From the NCBI GenBank assembly GCA_949152475.1, contig OX424555.1, positions 98,551,515 through 98,615,514 of the forward strand: a stretch of DNA of 64,000 bases, given 5' to 3'. The position numbers and the translations under genes were made by a program. Below, piece by piece: positions 1 to 11,808 of the stretch (its first letter is position 1; each line of letters begins with the position of its first letter). The DNA comes from Terebella lapidaria (Eukaryota; Annelida; Polychaeta; Terebellida; Terebellidae). The notes under the pieces are model-generated. The model ran no database searches. It saw nothing but the letters and a program-made list of their open reading frames with translations, and had not been told where the DNA came from.

Positions 1-59
1 ACCATATGCCGTGATTTTTTCGAATTTTACAAAATATGAAATTATTAGCAATATGTGTG

Positions 60-275
60 TATCAGGATATTGCCACTAATACCACAAGATGTTGATGATA
101 CCTTTAAAGAACATAAAACGAAACACTTTCAGAATAGAAGCAAAGTCCAATAGAACACCTTAAAACCAAAGACACACTGGCGTCATCAGGGGCAGACAGT
201 GTATAAAATGTGGTTATTTCTACTGTAACACGCATGGAAGAATTAGAATACACATGCTCAAAAACCAATCAAACA
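60..275 (+). repeat. Dispersed repeat family A, copy 1
   Basis: This stretch matches 27,470-27,690 along most of its length, including a shared block reading ACACTGGCGTCATCAGGGGC followed by a common 'tttctactgta' segment. Weaker relatives lie at 37,610-37,700 and 60,640-60,710. Two of the relatives sit beside Penelope-like fragments, so A may belong to that element. I see no open frame worth naming. Confidence 0.6.
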
Positions 276-287
276 CGCCATCTGACA

Positions 288-307
288 CCCCCCCCCCCTC
301 GCCCCCC
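288..307. repeat. Poly-C tract
   Basis: A C-rich run interrupted by TCG. It is low complexity and marks nothing further. Confidence 0.9.
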
Positions 308-334
308 GAAATAAGTGTGTGACAAGTAACATTA

Positions 335-500
335 TCGGTTGTCAGTTGCTTAGAAGTAGAGCTTTCACCTCACAAACCAGTGGGCACAGGTTCGATCTCA
401 GGTCTCGCTCACTGGCGAACGTAGAACCAGATTTGTTGTCTTTCAGCCCGGCTGGGTGAAGTTGTGGCACCGGGATTCTCAGCAGTGGTGATGGGATGGC
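335..500 (+). repeat. tRNA-derived SINE-like sequence
   Basis: A polymerase III B-box-like motif GGTTCGATCTC lies at 389-399. A tRNA D-arm-like segment (GCTTAGAAGTAGAGC) lies about 30 bases upstream. The acceptor stem does not close, so this is a SINE head or tRNA pseudogene, not a working tRNA. The body after 420 has no visible match elsewhere in the window. Confidence 0.45.
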
Positions 501-865
501 TAATGTATTTATCACACACTATAAACTGCAATGTCAGAGGACTCCGATAGGTGTGATAAACCTTTTCTGTATCACCCTACTTCAAACTAATCTGTATAAC
601 TCGCTGAGCCACACCGGGGCGAAACTACTTTCTTACCGCGGATTACGTAAAGACCATTATTGCGTGAAAGAACAATGTGATGTCGTATGAAAACGATTCT
701 AGTAACCTGGAGTTACTTACCAAGCCCAGACTTGAGATTTTCGGACATCACTTGCATACTCATGAATATAATTGAATCATTTAGTTAATTTATTAATGAT
801 CATTGACAATGTTCTTATGATAACGACGGTATTTAATATCATGTTTAAAAAGTAGTGTGTGATAA

Positions 866-1032
866 AATAAAAACCACGCTCGTGTGTTTTCCGCAAGAGA
901 TATCGGTCTCGTTTGGTCTGGCGGATGAACACAGGATACACTCGTCCTTCGGACTCGTGCATCCTGAATTCATTCGCCAGACCAAACTCGACCGATATCT
1001 TTTTGCGGAAAACACACTCGCATGGTTTTATA
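866..1032. repeat. Hairpin MITE-like palindrome
   Basis: The two halves are reverse complements over about 75 bases around a centre at about 950 (CTCGTCCTTCGGACTCG). Outer ends read AAAACCA and TGGTTTT. Open frames here, on both strands, are consequences of the palindrome. No clean target-site duplication is visible beyond AT-rich flanks. Confidence 0.75.
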
Positions 1033-1650
1033 TATGTACCCTTATTAGCTTCAAACCGCTGTGGAAATTATGGAAGTTCAGTACACACACCACAAAAAAG
1101 ACCCCACTAGAAATAAGTGCGAAAATCATTATCATTAAATTTTCAGTACAAAGTCTGTGAAGGCCTATGAAATTTTACAAAATTAACTTTCTCTGAAATG
1201 GTGCGTCTACTTTCATTAAGATTTCACATGTAATTTTTATATTCACTAGTCAGGTGGACACGTTTTAGAAATGACCCACGACTTCTCCCCATCAATGCAA
1301 AACGTCGACAAAATGACAATCCATTTGCACTTTTAGATGTGTGAGTGGACAAAGATCACTTTGGAATAACAAAAGGCAATCGAACAGGTTTGCTGATCAA
1401 TAAATCTTGAGAGATACTTGTATCTTTTTACCTGTAAGTTTTGACTATGATCGTCATATTTTACAGTCCCATAGTGCTGCCGTTACATTTTTGTGCAATC
1501 AGCATAACGAATGAATAATTCATATTCGTATACCTGCAATATATTCTCATGATGACGCCCACCTACCATCAAAATGAGGGGAAAATACAAAAAGTCGAAC
1601 GTGGCAGTATCACAAGCGAACGATGACGTAATTCCAGCTTGAGACAAAAA
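1033..1650. other. No recognisable feature
   Basis: AT-rich sequence with no long open frame, no repeat match found inside the window and no RNA gene. Confidence 0.5.
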
Positions 1651-1651
1651 G

Positions 1652-2230
1652 ATGAAAACAGAGATCATCACCGAACTCAATCACAAAATACAGGCACTTG
1701 TAGATAAATCAACCAAGAAAATTATGTTCACCTGTCGCAAACTGAAGCAGGATACCAGTAAATCATTCCTAAACCTTGAGGTTGAGTACACCAGTCCGAA
1801 TACCAGTCCTTAAAACGAACGGTGTAGTAACCAAACATCAGTCTTATAAAATTGCTCTCAACAAAATGTCAAAAGGCCACGGATCAGGTATCAAAATCGA
1901 TACGTTGAGGGAAAATCTGATCTTCACTGGTATCCCGGAGGCAGAGAATGACGAGACAGAGAAGATCCGTAAGACAATAGTGAAGGTCCCTCCTGTTAAA
2001 ATGAAAATGGACACATCATACGTCAACATCGTAAGCTGTCACAGCTTCAAAACATACAATCAATCTCAACCGCGGGATGTCATTACGAGATTTCCGAAAT
2101 ACAGCAGCAAGAAGGCTTGTCAACTTGTCAAAGATCCCATATACATGAATGAGCAGTTTCCAGAAGAGGTATTAGGAAGATGAAGCAGCTGTTCAAATGG
2201 ACGCTGCAGAACGTGGGGGAATTTTGAAAC
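1652..2230 (+). pseudogene. LINE ORF1-like relic
   Basis: The frame 1,776-2,183 encodes a 135-residue peptide with the layout of LINE ORF1 proteins. It has RENLIFTGIPEAEND at about residues 45-59, a middle stretch ending QPRDVITRFPKYSSKKA, and MNEQFPEEVLGR at the end. Such proteins bind RNA of the parent retrotransposon. A short coiled-coil-like frame upstream (ATG at 1,652, about 53 codons) is in a different phase, so the gene is frameshifted. Downstream codons (about 2,184-2,230) look like a continuation in decay. No endonuclease or reverse transcriptase follows. The family assignment rests on pattern recall and is moderate; the alternative is a domesticated ORF1 fragment. Confidence 0.5.
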
Positions 2231-3695
2231 GTGACCATTCGCAGTAGTAACGTAATAAGTCGTAGTGAAACATAGTCCAGTAACAACGTGATAGCAGTCG
2301 TCAGTTATATGACCGATCTTGGTAGAATGTGAAAGCTAACGATTTTCTGGGAAGAGTCTGATCAAACGACCCGGATTTTCCGGGAACATGACAGGTCGGG
2401 GCAGGTCTCGACTGCATGTGATTTATGGTCACAAGAACGTACTAGTAAACGTGACAGAACTTTGCTGGCCAGGAGAGGTCGTCGAGTATGTAGAGTGTAT
2501 ACTTGGGAGACAACATTCGAGCAACATTCACTCACGACCCAACCAGACATTCCCCCAAATATCGTAGATATACCTTAGAGAACGTGGCTGACATCAAAAG
2601 AATGTAGAAGTGTCATGCACCATCGCACTGGATGGGTTGATTGATGCTTTTCACGCAAGAAGTTCCCGGTTTTATCACGATCCACATGGTAGCACAGTTC
2701 TGGCTTCTCCAAACTACTCAAACAGGGATATGTAATGCCTAAACTCAGGTCGACATCAACAAATTTTATGGTCGGCAGTATGATTTGGTTGGGGGTTACA
2801 TCAAGCCTGTTACACACACGATGAAAGATATCATCCCATCCTTATAGTTATGTGCATATGTCTGTTTCTCGATTTGCCATTGTGGAAATCACAGTGTGCG
2901 GGGCACGCGACTCACATCTCACACTCAGCTGGCTGGGTGTCTGTAATGTTCTCATCACTTTGACTTCGATAATTTAGTATCACTTGGATTTGACCACATT
3001 CACTGACTTGTCAAATTCTTTCATGGATTTGATTTCGGAACGTAAATTTGTCTGTTTCGGTAACCGTTTGTCCTGATTATGCCTGTTTGGCACTCAAATG
3101 GTGGTCGTCATACATTCGAAGCTGTGCGTGTATTAACCATTTACATGCGTGCCCATGAATTGTAACAACTGTAACAGTTATACAAGCAAGATGCTGTCCT
3201 ATGCGCATTATTCTGTAATGTTTCCTGTCTGTTCGTTTTATCTCATTAAAAAGGTTTGTGATTGTTGGTTTGAAGAAGAACATTTTTAAGTGTGAGACCG
3301 GTAATGGATTACTAATGAGGAATTTGCTTTCATCACATTTCGAATTATAATGTAAACAAGGAGAGCAAAGTACTCTACGCACGGAAGCCTGGAAGCAACA
3401 TGAAAATTTTTTGTTACTAATCTGCCCGGGCATATTGCTACTGGTTGCCTGTGTAATGCACGGTTCGGAAGTCCTTGTTTGGCAACACAACAGCGAGAAT
3501 TCGCGGCCAGATTATTAATATTTTTGTCATGTCGCCTCTAGGCTTTCGTATCTACGTAACATCATATTATTTCAAAATACCAGTGTTACGTTGATAAATC
3601 AAACATTTGTTTCTCATGTGTTGAAAAATAGACCAGACACTAGACATTGATGGTGGATAACTGATTAGAACTCGATTCGGATGTTTATTATGTGA
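2231..3695. other. No recognisable feature
   Basis: Open frames of 62-137 codons on the minus strand (2,362-2,550; 2,575-2,817; 3,077-3,490) match nothing I know and have no promoter or splice context. I treat them as chance frames. Confidence 0.5.
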
Positions 3696-3792
3696 CCAAG
3701 TAAGTTCGCCTCCAGTGGGATTCGAATCCAGGTCGTCAGATTCAAAGCCCTACGCTCTACCAAGTGAGCTAAAGGGATATTCCACTAGCAAA
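3696..3792 (-). repeat. tRNA-derived SINE head or tRNA pseudogene
   Basis: On the minus strand an A-box-like TAGCTCACTTGGTAG (3,757-3,771) is followed by a perfect B-box GGATTCGAATCC (3,718-3,729), the spacing of a tRNA. The acceptor arms do not pair and no CCA-side stem can be drawn, so it is not a functional tRNA gene. Confidence 0.55.
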
Positions 3793-4499
3793 TCCAGTAG
3801 GAACGCGGGTCCCATCTTCCCTCCTCCCGCCCGAGTTGAGGTGGCATTTAATTCCATCTTCCCAATCAGAACATTTCACAAAACAGGTGCTGGAATGTGG
3901 CGGCAATTACGCACACTCCACATTCAGCACTACTAACGAAGGTGGCTTCATAAAGGAATGAAGAATTAAATGATTACCAATCCCTTGTCATATTTGCTGT
4001 GGGGAAATATCTTTTACGGAAGTCGTGAACAACATTAACGAACAAAACGTTCCAAGGTATGGGGTACATTATCGAGAGTCATACATCTTTCTGTATTTAG
4101 ACCCGACTTGCCTCACATGGATATTCTAATGAAGAGTTAATCAAGCATGGCTAAAATCAATTAATATTCTTAGAACCAGTAGGATGACAAAAAGTCACCT
4201 ATTTTGCTCTGCTTGAATGATATCCGCATAAGAGGGCGTGAAATGCAATTCGATTTTAAACCAATTTGCAATAGTCGCCTCATCTTTTGCTCATTACTCT
4301 ATGTTTTAAATGTGGTTCAGTGTATGTGTTTAGGAATGTTAAGAAAAGATGAGATAATAAACGAACCGTAAACGTTTGATGGAAAAGTTGGAAATGCCGT
4401 GAAATCATAGCAACCATACACATAACTCTCTTCTCGACATTTTTATTCGACATTTCTCCATCTGTGCGTTGTTCAAGTCTTCTGCAGAAACCCACTTGA

Positions 4500-5712
4500 A
4501 TGACTTCGCACATGCTCTGTGCAAAGTAGCATAGTTTGTAGAAATACGTGCTCTTGTCAGCTTCAATTCTAAACCAGTTTATTTCCAGGGTGGACTAAAA
4601 TGTAATGTGCTTTGATTTGTGTGATTTATATTTATTACAATTATAACTGCTCTGGATGCATGTCTTGTGCCTACGTGACTTACTAAGCACACTGTCGACA
4701 TTTGGTTATATTCTTCTGGAACAGATCATCATCGTCAACGAAGTTATAGCACACCGAATATGATTAAACTCAAGCATAAAATATTCCAAAGGGATTTACC
4801 TGGAAAGTCAAGCTACATACCGTCCTTGTGACCGAGTGGATTCAATTGCTGGTTCTTGAAGCAATAACGTTCAGAGGCGGTAGGTGATGTGAGTCCTGTC
4901 ATCGTCACAGACTAGATTATTTAATCTTGGTGGCACAGATTTAATCTTGGTGGCATCACAAAGGCTTCTCGAAAGTGTGTTTTTCAAAAATGTAGATTGT
5001 CACTCGAGCGTGGATGGAGAAGACAGGCAGAAATACATACCAACATGGACCGTCGATGAAAAATCTGATTATTATTATTATTATAAAATATGTTTGTGTT
5101 CTTTGTTCGTCGTTCAAGTTATATTCCTTTGTATTGTTTTTCTCGTAAATATATGTTGTTCTCGACGTTCGTATCAATTCCAAATATATTGTAGTTTAGT
5201 GTTTTTTTCTGTAATCATGAGAATCTGCATGTAATAGTGGTAACAAATTGATACATACCGGATACATTAGTTTGCTGCCAATGAAGAGTCTCAAGATGAG
5301 ATTACGAATTGCGTGCGTCGGCTGGAAACACTACATCTATGATATAATCGTGTTCGAGATGTGTTCGCAAGTGTCAGTGAGAACAGTAGTTCCACTTGTG
5401 ATGTGTCGACCGTGAAATCAAGAAGTCTTCAACCGCACAAATGTTGCTCTGAAATGGATATACTCCAAAGTCGATTCAATTCAAGTCAATTCACGATTGT
5501 GAACATCTCTTCACAGGCCATTCACAGGGTTCGCTACATTAATTCATCATCCAGTTGTTAATATAAGCAACTTGAACAGTTTGCGTCGAGTATAATGCTG
5601 CCGAGCATATCCATGTTCGTTCATTGACCCGGAAATACCCAGTTCGCCCTGAACTGAGCTCCAGTGCAGACGCGCAAGAGAAGTTGGATATTATGCCATG
5701 GCAAATCAGGCA
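4500..5712 (+). repeat. Module C, copy 1, first part
   Basis: From about 4,510, and clearly from 5,280 to 5,712, this aligns with 22,440-23,098. The shared features include the block 'tacattaattcatcatccag' and a block ending 'caaatcaggc'. Copy 1 is broken at 5,713 by a foldback element and resumes at 11,809. A tRNA-like SINE head is also embedded at about 4,826-4,905. No coding potential is apparent. Confidence 0.7.
4826..4905 (+). repeat. tRNA(Ser/Leu)-like SINE head, degenerate
   Basis: The segment 'TGACCGAGTGGAT' resembles an A box and is followed by 'ggttcttgaagcaa'. The same order occurs in the better preserved SINE at 42,917 (TGGCTGAGTGGAT, then 'ggctcttgaagcaa'). The B box is not recognisable. 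Confidence 0.45.
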
Positions 5713-5715
5713 TAT

Positions 5716-6948
5716 TAGTGTATGGGCCAGAGGGGGTGGTCGGTACCACTTGGGGGGGCAAATGCCCACTATATTTTTTTGAAAGCTATATATCCCTAGA
5801 TCACGTTTTTGCATGATAGCCCTCTGGATCTGGTAGCTTAACGGCGTTACCAGGCCAAACGTGGACCCACCCCCCTTCATTTTTTGTATGTTTGAAAATC
5901 TACATTTTGGACAAAAACTACAATGTAGGGTTCGAATAAATCAACCTATCATCACAAAACCCATGAGAAATATTGGCAGATATGCAATGTGTTTGGAATA
6001 AATGTATTTAAAGTTTTCTAAAATTCAAAATGGCTGCCAAAATCCAAGATGGCCGCCAAAAATTGTCAATTTACTTCGAAATACTCAACACTAAAATATG
6101 GTATACAAAATAAAACTTCTTTGCTCTATGTGATCACATTCCCCTCTGGTGCAGCACTTTGTCCATAGTAAGTCAAACATGGCTGCCAAAATTGATATGA
6201 CATTCACATTTACGTTGAAACTAGAAAACAAAAATGAATGCGTGCAAATCGACATTTTGGACAAAAACTACAATGTAGGGTTCCAATAAATCAACCTATC
6301 ATCACAAAACCCGTAAGAAATAATGGCAGATATGCAATGTGTTTGGAATAAATGTATTTAAAGTGTTTTAAAATTCAAAATGGCCGCCAAAATCCAAGAT
6401 GGCCGCCAAAAATTGTCAATTTACTTCGAAATACTCAATACTAAAATATGGTATACAAAACAAAACTTTTTTGCTCTATGTGATCACATTCCCCTCTGGT
6501 GCAGCACTTTATCTATAGTAAGTCAAACATGGCTGCCAAAATTGATATGACATTCACATTTACGTTGAAATTAGAAAACAAAATTGAATGCGTGCAAAGT
6601 ATTACAAATCATGAATCGGTCACACTTTTTTTGCAATTTGGCACAGCATTCATGTTATTAGCCACTGGTTTGGAATTTGCATGTCAAATTTGGTAGTAGC
6701 TCATAGATATACACTTTTCAAAATTTCACAACAAGCAACTTCCTGTAGCTCTTAAAATGTGCAGATGTGAACATCCAAGATGGCCGCTGCCGAAGTTGGG
6801 AATGATGCATTTCAGATCTTGTGGATAGATATAAACTTGTATAACATCACGTTTTGTAGGTGCTTTGGCGTGAATATTATGCCTGCCAACTCAAAAGTTC
6901 CCTCTAAATAATTACCTGCCTGTTTGGATGCCCATGAGTGGAGTGAGC
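5716..6948 (+). repeat. Left arm of foldback, with tandem 350-bp units
   Basis: Contains two tandem units with a 350-bp period (for example 'acattttggacaaaaactac' at 5,902 and 6,252). Each unit carries AAAATGGCNGCC and AAGATGGCCGCC motifs. The arm ends near 6,948 with 'tggatgcccatgagtg', whose reverse complement opens the right arm. Confidence 0.8.
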
Positions 6949-6956
6949 CCTGTTCC

Positions 6957-9900
6957 AGGTGGCAATGAAGCAATCCTGCCCATTGTTATAAATAATTCAC
7001 CCCGTGGCCTCTGCGTAATCAACGTGTACCTTCTGTTTTGGAGTAACCACTCTTCAGAGTGATTTGATGATGTCCTGGACATTCTACAAACCATCATAGA
7101 CAAAACCATGCCTCAATATAACATCATCATCATTGGCGACTTCAATGCATCGTTATTAGAGGATAGAAACAGAAGAGATCAAAGTTACAGAAGTGGTGTA
7201 AAACAATGGCATGTTTCTAATAAATGACTATCTCAGAGGGCAGGTTCAAGTGAAGAGTTCGTCCCTGCCACGATCCAGCCCATAGAAAACTTGGACAGAT
7301 GCGATCGTAGCTTATTCTGCCAGACCATCCTTGAACTCCTTCCTACTATCGATGAGGAACCCTGAAAGCTTTTCTTCAGGCCTTTTCCGATACTTGTATA
7401 TCTCAGCTCCCCCAAAAGCAGTGCAAATACACCTGCAATGTGCAGTATCAAAGGCAGTGGCTGCCAACTGAGAAGCCCTCTGTGCATGGCGTGACGGTCT
7501 ATTACCTAAATGTAGCTCGGGAGCACTACAGGAGGATCTTCTCCTTGCAAAGAAGCTACTCTGTCAATCTCAACGACAAACAAATACCGAGAACTGCTCA
7601 AAGTTGTACAAAGACGTCACTCAAGCCAGTTCAAGAGACACAAAGCTACTCTAAACCTATCCAGAAACATCGAGCAACTCCCTCCTCAGCTGCTCCAGAA
7701 CTGCTAGTATCGGGAAATGGAAAACTAATCACAAACAGGAATGCAATCCGTGAAGAATGGTCAAAGCACTTTAGTAATTTGACCACTCCAACCACAAGCT
7801 CCGACTGAATACTATCTTTGAAACCTTCGTTAGACAATAAACTATTGGGCTGTATGGCCACAAACAATCTCACAATATTCATTCCCATTGACCAATGAGA
7901 AGTTGCAAAGGTCCTATATGCACTCACAAATAGGAAAGAGCTGAACCATATCCTGCAACATAGTAACCTCCTGTACACCATCATACCGTACTGGCTTTAA
8001 TAGTGGCACGGTGAGCCAAAGCAAGACCTCCTGCAGCAGCACGTGCAAAAATAGGTCAAATTCAAGAAAATCACTGAATAATAAATATACCCATAGATTT
8101 CAATCCCCTTATGATTCAAATAACATAAATGTATAGATTGAAACACTCTAATAGTTTATTTGGAACATATCAAGTGAATTACAAGGTTATAAAATCAAAC
8201 ATTTTGGGGGGAAAAGGGGAGGGGGGGGGGCTCTACTATTAGGGCGCCTGCCACTATTAGGACCAATACTGTATTCATAGCAAGAGGGATCTGTCGAGAA
8301 AACCTTATTGCTGCCTACATCATCATAGAACATAAAAAGGAAAGAATAAGCTGAGCTCAATTAACTTCAGGGCATCACCATCACGCCGATCCTGGCGAAG
8401 GCCCCCGAGCACATGCTGTTTGCCCTTCTGAATCCGGACTCATCCAGGCATCTCTGCAATACAGTTTTACGAGAGCCTTGTCCCAGCCCTGGCTTCCCTT
8501 ACCATTACAGCAGCATAGCAGATGCACCACTGTGTTGCGACACTGGATGTCCAGAAGACATTTGATGTGGTGGACTACATCTGTCTGCTGAGGAAGCTAT
8601 ATTCTTCCAGATGGTCACATCCAGCTGGATCTATATGTCGAACATTCTCGACATATAGAAGCAGAGGTCCGCATCAAAATCCAGGGTAATCTCGATGAAC
8701 CCTTCACCATCAATCAGGGTGCCGGACAAGGCAGAATCATGTTTACATAAAACTACAAGACCATTCAGTATTTTTACTTTTTTGGCATAGCTCTCAATGA
8801 TCTTCCTCTGGGTTTGGAGATTGACAATATGTTTGGACATAAAATCTATATCATCTGATTATGACGATAGTTGTTCATGTAGCTGATCCACATAACACCC
8901 CGTCAAATCCAAGTGTATTAAATATGAGATTGAGGCCTCAGCTCAACTCGTGATTAACAACCAAAGATCTGCCAATTAGATTCTTTGACCCGTCTCGGAA
9001 TGGACTGCTACTCCAAATGCTTTACCTTTGATCTCTCATTGAATCCCGCCTCTCTCAAGCCAGAAGAACCTCATACTCACTGATGAGTACCACTTAGCAT
9101 GGAAGGAATGGCATCTCACAAAAGATATTTACAGGACATACATACGTGCTTCGAAGGTTTACCTATGGACTGGAGGTTGTTGTCCTATAAACGAAGCAGA
9201 TCGAGGGACTGGAGAAACATCATCGAACCACATCAGGAGAACTTCAATCATTACCACCAGGGACTGTCAAGTGTGCCGTCAAGTGTGTGACTCTGTTGGA
9301 TCCCGCCGCTAGAGATAATCTTGGTCCTGAACATGGCTACTTTACTCAATATGGTGGACAAGAACCCTTACGCACCACTGGCTGTCATTGACCGATACCA
9401 GCTCACCAGAAAGAATGAGAAGTCGTCATCGGGGTTTATTTACTGTGCCAAGCCGCTAGCTTAGTATGGGATGAATGCTTTGCAAATCATGGAGGGAAAA
9501 CTGAACAAAGCGGAGATACGCAGATTAATTATTGAAAATGAACGCCCGAAGGAAGCAGCTTGTTCCAAATCCAGTCTGCGTTTCCTCAACATGAAACTTG
9601 CTCGCTATTCAAGTAGGATCCGGTATGGGACACTGTTGACGTAAGGTTTCGACCAAGGCTTCTCATTGGAGGTTACACACTTTCTTCCAACAAAGTTTCT
9701 CCTTGGAGGTTACACACTTCAGTCCAACAAAGCTGTCTTCAATCAATACCAAGTGAACAAATATTATTCCTTTGAAATTGGTCATTTGTTCAGATGTAGA
9801 GATGTCATTCTGTTAAGTACCCCCTCATTATAAACAGCAACACAGAATCACCGGAAGACATCCATGAATGATTGAGTGTAAATGTGATATAGCCAGGACT

Positions 9901-9960
9901 CATTCAAACAAACCTAATTAATCATAATCTTAGAAACAAAAAAGGGACAGAGCTGGTCTT
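6957..9960 (+). pseudogene. Degenerate non-LTR retrotransposon (endonuclease and reverse transcriptase relics)
   Basis: Fragments of one retrotransposon are readable in order on the plus strand. At about 7,012-7,206 there is an APE-type endonuclease piece reading CVINVYLLFW, then one stop, then NIIIIGDFNASLLEDRNRRD. At 7,440-7,808 comes a linker ending LLVSGNGKLITNRNAIREEW. At about 8,368-8,460 there is an RT piece ITITPILAKAPEHMLFALLN, then ATLDVQKTFDVVDYICLLRK at about 8,535-8,600 (the 'D-x-x-K-x-F-D' catalytic region). DEPFTINQGAGQGRIM follows at about 8,692-8,740. The catalytic YxDD box is unrecognisable. Multiple frameshifts and stops make it inactive. It is enclosed by the foldback arms. 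The clade cannot be set by eye. Confidence 0.7.
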
Positions 9961-10565
9961 GAGGAAATCTCCAGATGCTTTGTGTTCAGCTTGAACTGTA
10001 GGAGGCTAAACTTACTCAACGCCCCCTGAACGAAGAGGAGGCACGACTACAAACAACAACATGGCTGCTACCCGTAAATGACTCTTACCTGATTGAACAA
10101 TCGATTTGTTTTGTTGATGTAAATCAAAACATGAAAACACCCACAATTAAAATGCCAAATACCATTTTTACAGTTTTCTGGAAGCCATGCACTGATTCTG
10201 TGTCAATAAATGACTAGCAAATATATTGCAGCGAAGCAAAACCAACTCTGGAACGAGTGTAATATGCAGTATACTAAAAAGAAGTGACGTTCCATATGGA
10301 AATGATATCAATCCAAAGTGACACGCATTTTCCAAGATCTAAAATATTTGATCAAAACACAATTTTGATATGTTTCTGAAAAATCATGCAAATTATTTGT
10401 GTTGAAAAAGGATGATTACAGACAGCCATATAAGCTTGTTTGTAGTACATTTTTATGTTCATCAGCAGATTTCTCACACCACAAAACCCATGATTCATCA
10501 TTAGATAAAAGTATTCGAGATATTTCAATTTTGAGACGAGTCATTTTCGAGTAGCAGCCATGTTG

Positions 10566-11805
10566 GATTTCCACTCATGGGCATCCAAGCAGACAGGTAA
10601 TTATTTGGAATGAACTATTGAGTTGACATGCATACAATGCACGCCCAATCACCTACAAAAAGTTATTTTACACAAGTTTATATCCATTCACAAGAATTGC
10701 GATGCAACATATCCAATTTCGGCTGCTGCCATTTTGGATGTTCACATCTGCGCATCATCACAGCTACAGGAAGTTACTTGTTGTGACATCTCGAACAGTG
10801 TATATCTATGTGCTACTATACTTACCAAATTCAACATCCAAATTCCAAACCAGTAGCTATTAACGTGCCAAATTGCAAAAAAAAAGTGTGACCGATTCAT
10901 GAATTGTAATGCTCTGCACGCATTAAAATTTGTTTTCTAATTTCAATGTAAATGTGATTGTCATATTATTATTGGCAGCCATATTTGACTTTCAATAGAC
11001 AAAATGCTGCACCAGAGGGGAATGTGATCACACTGAGCAAAGAAGTTTTGTTTTGTATACCATATTTTAGTGTTGAATATTTCGAAGTAAATTGACGATT
11101 TTTGGCGGCCATCTTGGATTTTGGCGGCCATTTTGAATTTTAAAAATCTTTAAATACATTTGTTCCAAACACATTGCATATCTGCCAATATTTCTTACGG
11201 GTTTTGTGAGGATAGGTTGATTTATTGGAACCCTATATTGTAGTTTTTGTCCAAAATGTCGATTTGCACGCATTCATGTTTGTTTTCTAGTTTCAACGTA
11301 AATGTGAATGTCATATCAATTTTGGCAGCCATGTTTGACTTACTATGGACAAAGTGCTGCACCAGAGGGGAATGTGATCACATAGAGCAAAGAAGTTTTA
11401 TTTTGTATACCATATTTTAGTGTTGAGTATTTCGAAGTAAATTGACAATTTTTGGCGGCCATCTTGGATTTTGGCGGCCATTTTGAATTTTAAAAAACTT
11501 TGAATACATTTATTCCAAACACATTGCATATCTGCCAATATTTCTCATGGGTTTTGTGATGATAGGTTGATTTATTGGAACCCTACATTGTAGTTTTTGT
11601 CCAAAATGTAGATTTTCAAACATACACAAATTGAAGGGGGGTGGGTCCACGTTTGTGCTGGTAACGCCGTTAAGCTACCAGATCCAGAGGGCTATCATGC
11701 AGAAATGTGCTCTAGGGATATATAGCTTTCAAAAAAATATAGTGGGCATTTGCCCCCCCAAGTGGTACCAATGACCCTAATTTGGTGTGTCCGGCCCATA
11801 CACTA
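10566..11805 (-). repeat. Right arm of foldback
   Basis: Inverted counterpart of 5,716-6,948, including the same two units of about 350 bp ('ccaaaatgtcgatttgcacg' near 11,252 and its partner near 11,601). The two arms have drifted by scattered substitutions, so the element is not recent. Confidence 0.8.
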
Positions 11806-11808
11806 TAT

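Larger units (their letters stand above)
5716..11805. mobile_element. 6.1-kb foldback element with long inverted arms
   Basis: The element begins TAGTGTATGGGCC and ends GGCCCATACACTA. It is flanked by TAT at 5,713-5,715 and 11,806-11,808. Arms of about 1.23 kb (5,716-6,948 and 10,566-11,805) are inverted copies. Removing the element and one TAT restores 'caggcatatgtcacat', which matches the uninterrupted paralogue 'caggcctatgtcacat' at 23,093-23,108. The interior holds a dead LINE. No transposase is visible, so it is non-autonomous. The superfamily is unclear; a 3-bp duplication and these termini do not settle it. Confidence 0.8.

Noticed and set aside
3696-3792. Functional tRNA gene
   Set aside because: A and B boxes are present but acceptor arms do not pair. 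Better explained as a SINE head.
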